Source: Cerrena zonata (Eukaryota > Basidiomycota > Agaricomycetes > Polyporales > Cerrenaceae). From it: 53,034 nt of DNA. Under the pieces are notes generated by a model. That model had not been told where the DNA came from, made no database searches, and worked only from the letters and a program-made list of their open reading frames with translations. Position numbers and translations under genes: made by a program. Shown one piece after another: positions 34,937 through 45,353 of the stretch. The first letter of the stretch is position 1. Each line of letters starts with the position of its first letter. Location of the stretch: the NCBI GenBank assembly GCA_038087015.1, contig JASBNA010000127.1, positions 1 to 53,034 on the forward strand. Direction: 5' to 3'.

Positions 34937-36658
34937 CTAAAATGCATACAGTTCGTCATCATCGAAGAGATCCTCTGGCTGGACTTCATAGCGGTCATCG
35001 TCGTCATCATCATAGTCAAAGTTCGTCTCTTCATATTCCGGATCCTCTATATCTATATTTCCATCCCACTCGGCTTCCACTCCTGCCCCCTGGATCATGT
35101 CAACGTCAGACCTATACATATTTGTACATCTCTTGATCACCACCTTCTCGATAGGAAATCCAGCTTCTTTCCTTTCCTTCACCACAGATACGAGATTGTC
35201 TGTGAGTTCGTCATCCTCGTGAGCCCAACTCCGCCAAATCATATTTGCTAGATAAATCGTCTCTAGTTCGGGTACGATCAACTGGGAGACCATACTGCCA
35301 TCATCCGCCTTTATTTCTTCGGTTTCGTGTAGCAATTTGACAATTTGCGGAGCAAATTTGCCCACTATGCTAAGATTCTTCAGGTGATGACATTTGAGGA
35401 GGAGACGCCTCCAGTCATCCGTGTCATCCGTGTCAATATCGAGATGAATAGTCTCGATGCGATGCAAGTAGATGAAATGTAGGAATCCATCCCACAGGAT
35501 CCTTTGAATTTGCGAGGATATGGGTAACCATATATCGAAAGGAGGATCCAGATCGTTCTCTTCCAAGACACTGGGGTGGAAGGGGTTTTCGAACAACCCA
35601 ACTATAAACCCGCCATCCATAACACAAAGTGACAGACTGTGAAACGTGAAAGAGTGTAGAGTCTCTAGGACGGCATGCAGAAGTCCAGAGAGGTCCTGAA
35701 CTGAGATGTACGGAAACATGAAGCGGGTCCGTGTCACGATGGGCATCTTTAGGTTTTTGAGTAGAGAGACGTAATCTTCTTCTTCTCTGCTCGGCGGCTG
35801 GAGGACCAGTTGATGAAGGCTCGGCAACAATATTTTCTTTGTCAGTAAGACCGGGACGCCTTTGTCTGTCTCTTTCCTGAACGACAAGCCTTGTATGTGT
35901 AATGACTGTAGCCGCGGCATTTGAGATAGGCAATGCGTGAATTTTGCGGGATCAATGAACTCGAAGAACGCTATGATCTTCATGTGGACTAAAGTAGGGC
36001 CCAGTAAGCATGACGGCAGATTTCCGATACAACCTTCTAGTTCTAGTTTCTGAATTGCAGGAAACTCGCACTTTTCAAAAACGTTTGGAAATGTTGATAG
36101 CGATGAGTGGGTGTTTGAGATACGAATAGATCTTAGCGGGAAAGTGGCAGGAGGTATCGGGTCTAACCCTCCACTAGGAGGGGCGAATTGGAAGGTTTCG
36201 AGGTCGATCGAGTGTATAAGGTTCGTGTTAGATGTAATGACGTTGAACATCGCTCTTTGCTCCGTGTTCCATCGGTGGGCCGTGACATATAGTGGTGAGT
36301 GTTTCGCAAGAACAAGAGAGCACTCTCTGGCGAATACTGGATAGTCCAAGTCGACTCTGGCCCAAAGTCTAGGTGTCTGCAAGGCGACCTCACGCCAATG
36401 GTGGCAGACACCAGCGGTGATGATCCACCGCAACGCCATCGCGATATGCCTGCTGTTTGGCTGTGAGTTCAAATACCAATGACCATCTTGGCAAAAGGAA
36501 AATATCGTCGCTAGCAACTCCGGAGGTAAACGATTGATAGGAATTAGAGTGTTAAGACGGCGTCGAAGATTGATCACAGCCTGTAAGTGCTGATCGATGT
36601 CGTGTTCAATTTCCCTTCTGGTCTGTTCGTCTTTCTCAGTTACACGCATACAGAGCAT
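34937..36658 (-). CDS. F-box protein with acidic C-terminal tail
   Basis: Uninterrupted frame, 573 aa from the chosen ATG; the frame is open to 36721. Chosen because a TATA-like GTATATACC lies about 30-40 nt upstream of it. Residues about 30-95 carry an F-box-like helix pattern (INRLPPELLATIFSF, ITAGVCHHWREVALQTPRLW) preceded by a short coiled coil (REIEHDIDQHLQAVINLRRR). The body consists of irregular leucine-rich segments (LKNLSIVG, LETIYLANMIW). The end is strongly acidic (poly-Asp) followed by YEVQPEDLFDDDELYAF. F-box proteins present substrates to SCF ubiquitin ligases; this N-terminal F-box class is very numerous in Agaricomycetes. The target is unknown. Its last about 100 residues are duplicated at 37262-37579. 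Confidence 0.8.
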   Translation of the reverse strand: MLCMRVTEKDEQTRREIEHDIDQHLQAVINLRRRLNTLIPINRLPPELLATIFSFCQDGHWYLNSQPNSRHIAMALRWIITAGVCHHWREVALQTPRLWARVDLDYPVFARECSLVLAKHSPLYVTAHRWNTEQRAMFNVITSNTNLIHSIDLETFQFAPPSGGLDPIPPATFPLRSIRISNTHSSLSTFPNVFEKCEFPAIQKLELEGCIGNLPSCLLGPTLVHMKIIAFFEFIDPAKFTHCLSQMPRLQSLHIQGLSFRKETDKGVPVLLTKKILLPSLHQLVLQPPSREEEDYVSLLKNLKMPIVTRTRFMFPYISVQDLSGLLHAVLETLHSFTFHSLSLCVMDGGFIVGLFENPFHPSVLEENDLDPPFDIWLPISSQIQRILWDGFLHFIYLHRIETIHLDIDTDDTDDWRRLLLKCHHLKNLSIVGKFAPQIVKLLHETEEIKADDGSMVSQLIVPELETIYLANMIWRSWAHEDDELTDNLVSVVKERKEAGFPIEKVVIKRCTNMYRSDVDMIQGAGVEAEWDGNIDIEDPEYEETNFDYDDDDDDRYEVQPEDLFDDDELYAF

Positions 36659-37261
36659 CGTGTATTGGATCTGCAAAGTGGTATATACTGGTATATACTT
36701 TAGCGTCATGAAGAAACACAAGAAACTTCACCCACAAGGTGTCGGAGGAGGTTGATGGAAGCCTGAGATAACGGATAAGCTTAAGCTTCAAATAATAAAC
36801 TTCGCCCGTGACTGCGATAATTCTCATGCGTCTTCATTATGGATAGAATTATGAGAGGAATTAGTATAATCGTATTCTCAACGTCAAATTAATGCGATCA
36901 AAATGTCGTGTTGACCTTCTGAAGCTGCCAAGGTCACGGTGTGGGAGTGGTTGAAAGGGAGTGCCTCGTGTAAACAAGACTCGGATCGACTCTCGTGTCG
37001 TTCAGGTGCGATATCTTATCAATGCTACGTCTCTTTGAGAGAATCCATCATTTTGCACTTCGCTGTAACATTTCTACGTCCACGTCTCACTTTCCTGAAC
37101 GTAAAAAGGAGTAATTGTTAAAGGTCAAGAAGCTTCGTTCTATTGGGAAAATCCCAGTTCCACCCTTAACTCGCAGTGATACGACTCATCCCTATTCTAG
37201 AGCACAAACATTTAGAGCCCATAAATTCTTCTATTTTTGTATCGCTAACCTACAGAAAGGA
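36659..37261. other. Gap between F-box gene and its tail copy
   Basis: Promoter of the F-box gene plus sequence without supported coding. I saw no further homology to the F-box gene here. Confidence 0.4.
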
Positions 37262-37579
37262 TTAATAAAACCCGTACAATCCGTCATCATCGTCAAAGAG
37301 ATCCTCAGGCTGGACTTCATAGTGATCGTCGTCATCATCGTCGTCATCATCATCGTCTGCCTCGTCTGAGTCACATTCCGAACTTGAATGGTCCCAGGTA
37401 TTTATGCACCTATCCCATTCGACTTCCACTCCTCCCTTCCGAATCAAATCAACATCAGACTCACGCATATTCCAACACTCCTCGATCACCACCTTCTCGA
37501 TAGGAAATCCAGCAGCGTTCCTTTGCTTTATCACAGATACGAGATTTTCTGTAAGCTCGCCATCCTGGTCAACATTCAT
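37262..37579 (-). pseudogene. Detached duplicate of the F-box gene C-terminus (105-aa ORF)
   Basis: An intact 105-codon frame matches the last about 100 residues of the neighbouring F-box protein, with high similarity: LTENLVSVIKQRNAAGFPIE versus LTDNLVSVVKERKEAGFPIE, SDVDLIRKGGVEVEWD versus SDVDMIQGAGVEAEWD. The same poly-Asp tract and YEVQPEDLFDDDD ending follow. The rest of the gene, including the F-box, is absent. It lies upstream of the full gene in the same orientation, as expected for the remnant of a tandem copy. A TATATAAAA at 37609-37617 stands 30 nt before its ATG, so it might still be expressed as a short acidic protein; this is uncertain. Confidence 0.75.
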
Positions 37580-37608
37580 TACGATTCCTGAAGAATGAAG
37601 AAGAATCG

Positions 37609-37617
37609 TTTTATATA
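37609..37617 (-). promoter_or_regulatory. TATA-like box before the tail copy
   Basis: TATATAAAA on the minus strand, 30 nt upstream of the ATG at 37579. Confidence 0.35.
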
Positions 37618-38267
37618 CCTGGACTTGCTGGGGCGCTTGTACCGTAACGCGATTTCATGTCTGATCCTAAACTAGGGTTATCTGTATTTTACATTTTACA
37701 TCTGCTTCTTCCTATAAAATATCATCGTTTTTTGTACTGTTGAACTCACAGGGACTTTCTGAGCAGAATGATACCCTCAATGTTTCTCTCATATTGCTTC
37801 ATGAGTTCCAATGCAAGGTTTTATGTTTGCTTTGTATCATGTGACTCGCTCACCGTGGGAAAAAGGCAACTTTGTATTGAGGATAACAAAGATATTTGTA
37901 TTGTGGTAACAAAACTCTATGGATGAGACTATATATATCAAATCCCAACCATATGGGACGGTTGAGGCACCTATGAGCTCGCATTGAGTAGACGAGTCTA
38001 AAGCTTCTTTCCGCAAGGGAACCAGAGCAAAACTGACCAATCTATAAGCTAATTTCCGAAAATTTTCAGTTATACAGTACAAAAGATATGGAATATAAGA
38101 GTCATTTCACCACCGATTTGGATGTGGAAGGCAGCGTTGGATTCGCACTGCAGAGAAGAACCCAGGCATGTGTGAAAGACCTCACGCTTCGAGGTATGAG
38201 GTGAAAGAGCAGAATGGTAGCTCTGTTAGTGACGAAACTGTTATACAAAACCTGCACGAAACCAGAC
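37618..38267. other. Intergenic, nothing recognised
   Basis: AT-rich, no supported exon; ends at a nested palindrome. Confidence 0.4.
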
Positions 38268-38322
38268 GTTCAAGCTACCGTTGGATTCGTCTCATTGAGA
38301 CGAGCTCAGCGGTAGCTTGAAC
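38268..38322. repeat. Nested palindrome (cruciform-capable)
   Basis: Perfect 13-bp outer arms (38268-38280 GTTCAAGCTACCG and 38310-38322, its reverse complement) enclose a 17-bp inner palindrome with 8-bp arms, TCGTCTCA-T-TGAGACGA (38287-38303). It lies 236 bp upstream of the HicA-like gene. Confidence 0.85.
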
Positions 38323-38558
38323 ATCGCAATCGGTGCATAACCGACTTCGGGATACTGAGAATTGGATTTGAGTCAGTTGTTTGTTTGGAACGTTGATTTG
38401 GCGTATATGATCGGGAGCCTACATGGACCCACAGCGGCGTTATGTGATAGTTTCCCGCTCGTTCAGCTCTTCATCCATCCATACTCCTTCTCTCCTCCTT
38501 TCTTTTTCTTCACATTCCGTTCATAATTTCTAACGATTCCGTTCCGTTCTCGTCTCTA

Positions 38559-39090
38559 ATGGCCTCTATTATATCCCTCCGCCCGGTTCATTTTGCGGTA
38601 AGTTTCAATGTATCGTGTATTTGGAACGTTCTCACTCGTTTGGAAACTGCAGCTAATTACTGGTATGTTCGGTGATGCGCCAACCGAAGTACCTTATCGT
38701 GCTCTTTTGAACGTACGTATCCGTCCTTCACACTTATTGTTACGTTACTAAATATTTGCAGACTCTTGAGGCATGTGGAGTGCAGCTCACGAAGACACGA
38801 GCTGGACACACCCTGCTGTTCCCTGTCGGAGGCGGCGGTACTACAGTTGGACTTCATCGGGTGAGTACTGTCTTTTTTGCCATAATTGCAATACTAATCC
38901 TCGTAACTGGTGTTTATTAGCCGCACAAGAGCAGTCCTCGGTTCATCGATCGATGGACCGTAATTAAGTGAGTGGTCGTACTTGTATCCAATGTACCCTT
39001 CTAATACAAAAAAGAGTTCGCAATGACATGAGGGACAGGTGGGGATGGTCCCTTGACACATTCCGTGTTATCGCAGACGAAGATGATTAG
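38559..39090 (+). CDS. Small protein with HicA/YcfA-like fold
   Basis: Exons 38559-38597, 38653-38712, 38762-38860, 38921-38967, 39015-39090; 106 aa. The pattern CGVQLTKTRAGHTLLFPV, then VGLHRPHKSSP, then VRNDMRDRWGWSLDTFRV resembles the double-stranded-RNA-binding-like fold of HicA/YcfA: a Gly-x-His in strand 2, HRPH in strand 3, and a helix ending in GWxxxxF. In bacteria HicA is an mRNA interferase toxin paired with HicB; the function of fungal relatives is not known to me and no HicB partner is visible here. The last acceptor is ambiguous; two later AG sites (39022 and 39028) also keep the frame and shorten the protein by 3-5 residues. The assignment rests on motif pattern only. Confidence 0.6.
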
Positions 39091-39401
39091 TCGGTTCTTG
39101 TCTCTATTTCTTGTTTCTTGCATATATCAGCATCATGTACAATTACCTTTTTGAACACACTCTTTCTTGTCACCTGTAGTATTCCTTGTATTCCTAAATT
39201 TCTTGATACATCCAACGATCCTTACATCTTGATTGATTCACTCACTGTTTATATGTAGTACCTAATGGACTAATGTAATATACCCGTCATATGATAATGT
39301 ATCATCGGATACTCTATTGGAGACATATATCTAAGCTCTACACATATAAGAATGAGTGTTATCATACTTTCCCATTGCATCTTGAACATTTTCAAACGCG
39401 A

Positions 39402-39475
39402 CATTACGAACCTTTTAACGCCCATTGCGAACCTTTTAACGCCCGGCACGAACCTTTTAACGCCCAGAACGAACC
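39402..39475 (+). repeat. 21-bp minisatellite, locus 1 (about 3.5 units)
   Basis: Units such as CATTGCGAACCTTTTAACGCC repeat at 39402, 39423, 39444 and 39465. The same family occurs at 48091-48205. Confidence 0.9.
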
Positions 39476-39754
39476 CCGTTCAAAGCTCTATATCCCAAGT
39501 CTGTATGCATAGCTTATCAACTAGCACGATAAATGCAGACCCGTGGTATTATGCTGTGAGATTGGAAGCTATGAATGTATATATGTACTACCAAACCGAA
39601 TACATGAACGTACAACCTGTATCCCATTTTTGTAGTGGAGATCTTCACAGCCGGCACATTAGTTTATTGGACTTCATAAGCAACCATTTCAGTATCATGC
39701 GTAATATAATCACTGCAGCTATCGCCGTGCGCCCTTATCATGATGATGATATCG

Positions 39755-39780
39755 TATATATATATATATATATATATATA
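39755..39780. repeat. (TA)13 microsatellite
   Basis: 26 bp of uninterrupted TA, about 95 bp upstream of the F-box-like gene start. It could serve as its TATA region. Confidence 0.9.
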
Positions 39781-39874
39781 TTTGAAAATGTTTTTCAGCA
39801 GGGCAACTGCATCACACATCCTTCCTCGCCGCCATCCCTACCTGACGAATCTGCTCACTGATATCGCTCTTGAA

Positions 39875-41480
39875 ATGCATTGTGCTCTCTACAATCAAGA
39901 TTTATTATTCAACATTGCTATGTACTTGCACATGTTGAGCGCTGCTCGAAATCCGGATCTGTTAGCGTTTGTTTTGACTTGTCGCTCGTTCTGCAAGCCA
40001 GGTCTAGACGTATTGTGGATGCATATTCATGATCCTTTCCCTCTCATGAGACTTGCACCTGGTTACATGGATGTCGAGGATGATTACATGCCAGATGTAG
40101 GCTATCTTAATATATCGACTTCCTCACTCGCTCACAGATCTTCACCAGGAGTCATGGGCTACATTCCTTAGTTATAGCAAGAGGATCAGATTCCTATCAA
40201 GCATCGTCCATAACTACGACGATACTTTCTATAGGAGTCTCAGGACAGTCCCCGGAAATCTGTTACCAGGTATCCGTCATCTCGTATGGTATCCCGAATC
40301 CCTACTTGGTCTCCAGAGGATATATTTTGCGCTTTCCCACTTCTTACACACGCTTGAGCTGTGGATCCCCGCCAAGGATGGTATGGTTATCGGTGCAGTA
40401 GAGAATAGCAATGTTCTCTTAACCCGTTTGTCCCAATTATGCCCGAACCTGGAGAACCTGCATTTCGACAACGCCCCCTTTTTCCTCATCAGCCCTCACG
40501 ACGTTGAATGTGCATCCCAAGCATTATGTTCATTCCATCGTCTCCGTATATTGGATATGAAAACGTCATACAAGACCTATCCCATCACCCTCGAATCCCT
40601 TCGCTTTCTGGCCAATCTTCAGACATTGGAACACCTCGCTGTCTACGTGGACGATGACTTTTTGCCTCCATGGGGTCCACACCTATTCATTCTCCCGTCT
40701 CCATTTCCGTCCCTCGTTGAGATATCCTTAACATGGGATAACACCGAAACATCGGAGCTCATTGGCTCAATAATCGCATCAATATCTTCCCCTCTCATCA
40801 AAGTGGTGAATCTTTTCCCCCGATACGACATCGCCCCGTCTGATTTAGAGGCTGTCCTCGAGGCTGTTGGGGGCCATCAGTCCGTAGGCCGTGTGGGTAT
40901 ATCCCATGTGCATTTCAAGCACGACTCCGAGGAAATAGACTACGACATTGACATTCCTGATCGCACCATCTTTCCCCTATTTCGCCTGCGCCACATCTTC
41001 AGTTTTGAACTGGAAGGCTTTATGCTGGAGTACGAAGATCTCCTGGTGTACCGTATGACTCAAGCTTGGCGTAATTTGATTACCGTGATTGTCAGCGAGT
41101 TGGATCATCATGGTCAACTGCGGCCTGCTGTTGATATCCTGGACCTTCAGTGCTTTGCCAAGTCAACACCGTACATTCGCGAAATAAAACTTCCGTTCAT
41201 CTCCCGTCTCAGGGGTCAGGGACAGCTTCCTTCCGCTCAGCTACGGCCTGGGGGACAAGTTAATCCCATTACTCTACATCATGGATGGACCATATCTCCG
41301 AACGCCTTATTGGCAGCGTCCTTCTTATACATCGTTTTTGGATCGTTGAACCTGGTGGGGATCGACTCGGGGGGAAGGGATGATTTGGATAAGGCTCTTA
41401 GATGCATACTCCAGAATAGGGACCTTGACGGTAGAGTAATGTGGCATAGGCTTCCCTATAGACGGTGGGATACCCTCTAG
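39875..41480 (+). CDS. F-box-like/LRR-like protein, tandem copy 1
   Basis: Exons 39875-40096 and 40149-41480; 517 aa. A donor at 40062 with acceptor 40137 would give 509 aa and preserve a DL dipeptide shared with copy 2. The N-terminus has an F-box-like pattern (LLFNIAMYLHML, LAFVLTCRSFCKPGLDVLW). The body contains leucine-rich segments typical of the F-box/LRR-like proteins of mushrooms (LCPNLENLHFD, LRILDMKT, LANLQTLEHLAVYVDDD). About 150 bp downstream lies a second gene of the same design, so the pair arose by tandem duplication. A role as SCF substrate adaptor is inferred from the family; no target is known. The start is the ATG aligned with the copy 2 start (MHCAL versus MHRCL). Confidence 0.72.
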
Positions 41481-41628
41481 TAGTATTTACATATAATGCA
41501 TGTAATGAAACATAAGTATAAAAGCAATAAACATTGGCGATTAACTAGGCTTTCAAACAACCTTCGTTCTTTTGGTATGATATAGCTTACATCTTAAACA
41601 CAAACATACACCATCATCAGCCTTCACT

Positions 41629-43368
41629 ATGCACCGCTGCCTCCTGATAGACGAGCTACTTCGTATTATTGCTTACGATCTACGTCAGGATGTTTACCCT
41701 GTTCAAAGAGAGAATAGCGACTTGGTTAATTTTATACTGACGTGCCAGACGTTTTGTGAACCGGGCTTAGATATCCTATGGGATCATTTGGTTGACCCTC
41801 TTCCTTTGGTGCATCTGTTTCCAAACAGATATACGTTGTCTCCAGATTGTGAAGAATCTACACGGGCTACAGGAGAGGTCATTTATGATTCGGACCATGA
41901 TGGACTCGATTCAGAGTCATCCGGAGACGAGGAAGAAAATTCGGATGGAGAGAGATCTATTCAGAGTGCCTCGTTATCGGTCAGACGGCAGGTATGTGTG
42001 GTCACATATAACATTCAACTCAGGGCCTAATATCGCTACTCGTCTTAGAGGATATATGACCTCACGTCCATTCCTACTGCAGCCCAGTGGGAGAGATTCG
42101 ACTATTATGCCAGACGTATCAAGAGGCTAGACTATGAGCTCGACGTATATCACCCTTACCTGTCAAAGCTTGCTCAGGGTCGAGTAGGTCGTGCCCTTCT
42201 TCCGAACCTTCGATGTCTTTTATGGAATACTACCAATGTCGCGCTGTTCGACCATATACAGCTATTCCTTCCCAAGACATTGATTTCGCTCAAGGTCTAT
42301 GGCCTCACAACCAAGACATCCCTCCGGCTCCTCGAACTCTTATCTGAACGTCAACCGAGTCTGGAGATGTTTCATTTCTCACATGGGAATCTGGATATAA
42401 CACATAAGGAAGCTATCACTTTCAGTTCGCTGATATCCCAATACACGAATATGCGTTCCTTGGTGGTAGAATGCCATTTAAACACGTTCCCCATCAGCAA
42501 GGATGCCCTCCAAGCCCTTTCCATGTTGCCACACCTGTGCCGCCTTTGGATCGAAGTTGATTCTGAGCTTATGGATTCGAGTATGCCAGTCCACATTGAC
42601 GACTCTTCCAAATTCCCCAGTCTATGCCATTTCACAGTTATATGGCGCAATAATCTGTCTACCCGTGCTGTCGACACGATAATCAAGTCCATACATTCAC
42701 GAAAACTATACAGTGTATTACTGTATCCCAGATTTGCCTTTGTGGAGGCTAATTTGGTTGATATTGTTTCGTCACTATCCCATCATACATCTCTTTGTAT
42801 GCTCCGAATACTACACCGAGATCCTATGATATATCGCCATCATGCGGGAACGCATTCGACTCCTATTGCTACAAAAGCACTTATCCCCCTCTTCCGCCTC
42901 TCGAACTTGGAAATAATTGTGCTAGAGGGGTGTATTCTGGATTTTACAGGATCACTCATTAAGGATATGGCCACATCCTGGCCTCGTCTGCAAAACATTC
43001 GGATAAAGGAGAGAAACCGTATTTGCCCAGATTCACGGATGGACGTTCTTGATCTTATGCATTTCGCGACGCAGTGCCCTGATATACGTGACATTTCCAT
43101 CCCCTTTTACTCTGATCTTGCACACGCCGAGGATATACCCCACTGTACACTTCCAGACCCTGACAGCACTGTCGTTGTAGATGGTACATGGGCTGATGTA
43201 GGAGAACTCATGTATACCGCTGCATTTTTGCATACCGTGTTTTGTAAACCACACATTCGCGGGCATATAGGTTCCCGAATTTCTGGTATGGGATTACGGG
43301 AGGCAAGGATGTGGCTTACAATAAGACCCAATGATGATGGTACCATCCGATGGGAAGAGAGAGTGTAG
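41629..43368 (+). CDS. F-box-like/LRR-like protein, tandem copy 2
   Basis: Exons 41629-41991 and 42049-43368; 560 aa. The N-terminus LVNFILTCQTFCEPGLDILW matches copy 1 closely. A 40-residue acidic Ser/Asp/Glu insert (YDSDHDGLDSESSGDEEENS) before the intron is absent from copy 1. After the intron, DLTSIPTAAQWERFDYYARR leads into leucine-rich repeats (FPSLCHFTVIW, LSNLEIIVLEGC, PRLQNIRIKERN). The frame is intact. Divergence from copy 1 is large, so the duplication is old. Same family and inferred adaptor role as copy 1. Confidence 0.75.
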
Positions 43369-43438
43369 TTATTGTAATGTGTTCGGTACCGGCTCCATTC
43401 GTAGATACAATACTACCACTTCGCATGCGTGGATAAAT

Positions 43439-44512
43439 CTATTCAACCATACTAACTTGTACTTTGTCTGAAAGGGATAGACGTCGCATCCGCTTCACTT
43501 CCGATGTCTCAGGTTCATCGTCCTCTACCCCATAACCAACCTTTCGCTTGATTGTTCTACGAGATGTAGATGCTTTTACCTGTTCCATAGAAAGAATGGT
43601 AGCATCCTACACAACGATATCAAAATTTACAACGACAATACTCTGAGTGTTGGAATGCTTGCCTTCTCAACCGTTCTATCGAGGATACAGATAGATCTAA
43701 GCTTCGAGATAAATCGGTACTCCTTTGCTTTGGATGGAACAGCGAAGAAAGTACACTGGATCTCTACCAGGAGCCCAGCAACTATCTCCTCCGGTTTAAC
43801 CCTATGATAGCGACTTGAAATATGGGGAAATTAGCCGCAATAGGTCTGATGATTGGACCACACATACAATGTTCCATTCACGTCAACACGTTCAAAGTAC
43901 GCCACCTCATTCTCGGAGGTATGGAGTCCACCCTTGATCTCCTTCAAAATTCCTAAAGGATCCACGTCCTCAGAGAAAGGAATGGTTACTGAGTTTCCTG
44001 CCTCGTCCAGTTGAGTAAAGTATCGATTACTGAAACGAAGAGTGGATCCGATGTCAGATGAGATTTTCTGCCGCTGAGAAACTCCTCTTCCCGAACTAGA
44101 CCTGTCGAACATAGTCCGAACTACATCAACTGCCTGGACGAAAGTATCAAACTGGTGGCAGCCCAACCCTGTGATCGTGATATCTTGGAATCCTAAAAGG
44201 GGTCTGGATCGAAGTCTTAAGAAGGTCAAAACGTTGTCGATGCCAGCTGTTTGGAATATCTGTACTCACTGCGATTTGTTGAGTATTGGAGGAAGATGTG
44301 ACTCAACAACGTATCCTTGACAGTTGAATACAACCTCTTCAACATCAGCAGATGTAGAGCCGCTGCTGCGGTACACAAGGTATAATGGCCGCATCGGCCC
44401 CCCACTGAATACAGTCGTTTCACTGCGCGCAGTGTCTGACTAGTTATTGAACAAAAAATTAGCTGGATCATGTTTATTTTCCTTCGACATGTAGATTACT
44501 GACGTTGGCCAT
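43439..44512 (-). CDS. Uncharacterised protein A (paralogue of 48489-49669)
   Basis: Exons (minus): 44512-44504, 44439-44270, 44215-43868, 43813-43663, 43606-43439; 281 aa. It aligns over its length with the gene at 48489-49669: EVVFNCQ/HVVFRCQ, DITITGLGCHQFDTF/SITISGLGSKQFDQF, EDVDPLGIL/VEVDPCGIL, HTSENEVAYFERVD/HTSDNEVHYFERFD, PEEIVAGLLVEIQCTF/PDKIIPGLLVEIQATF, LRSICILDRTVEK/LRSICVIDRIVEL, VGYGVEDDE/VGYKVLDEE. I recognise this as a family common in Agaricomycetes without assigned function. The last intron is GC-AG (AAG|GCAAGC). The first two exons are least certain; they were chosen because they are the only open path. Divergent from the gene at 45354. Confidence 0.68.
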
Positions 44513-45353
44513 GAAGGACAGCTCTTTCCGATCACCCTCTTCCGACGGTTTCTGGGTTTCTATAATGCTTCCCAGTATTTTACCTTACACTATAGCATCA
44601 GAAAGTAGTATACATCATAGGGTAAGTATACAACTGACTATATTTCGTCCGGTCACCGTATAGAGTCGAGATGAGGTTCATATTTGGGTCACGAGTAATA
44701 CGCGTTTGCGACCTGGTCGTTATTCGCTCTCAGTAATGTACCTTCACGATTCCAAGGAATGCACTCACATACCCCAACCCGACATCGATTCTCAGCCTTC
44801 TTCAAAGAACTTCCTATCTATATCCTAGCATCGCTTTGCTCGTACCTCCATGCGTGTTATGAGCCGAAGCCATCGCACACTGTTGTACGGCCGAAGCTCG
44901 CGATATAAACACCGAATGCTCAACAGCCTCGATGCAAGCACGTAATCCACCAACGCTCCCACATATATTATCCGCCGTTTTGTACCATGCAACAGCTCTC
45001 GGGTTCCTTGTCTTTGGTATCAGCAACGATCTTTCTAGCCTTATTAATCTGAGTCGCGCAGTACAATGGCCATCGGGACCCACCTTGGCTCCTAAAATAC
45101 ATTATGTATACACTGATCTGGTGATATGTCCAATAAGATAAATGCGATCGAACATACATCCCAAGAGCATTGCCGGGAGCGTTTCCATACGGTTGAACTG
45201 TCATATCAACACGTTCCAAAAGCTATCGGCCGATAAATCATCATATTTAAATGACAACGTTTCAACTTGGCAGACGTGGAGTGTCATTCTCTGTCATGTC
45301 GTCCAAGCGGTTCGTGTTATTCCGCATCCTCTGTAGGGTGTCGCTTATTTTGA
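44513..45353. other. Shared upstream region of genes A and C
   Basis: 841 bp between divergent starts. No exon or RNA gene was supported. Confidence 0.45.

Noticed and set aside
44226..44471. 81-codon minus-strand ORF as the start of gene A
   Set aside because: It is in a different frame from the residues that match paralogue B (EVVFNCQ); the spliced model fits better.
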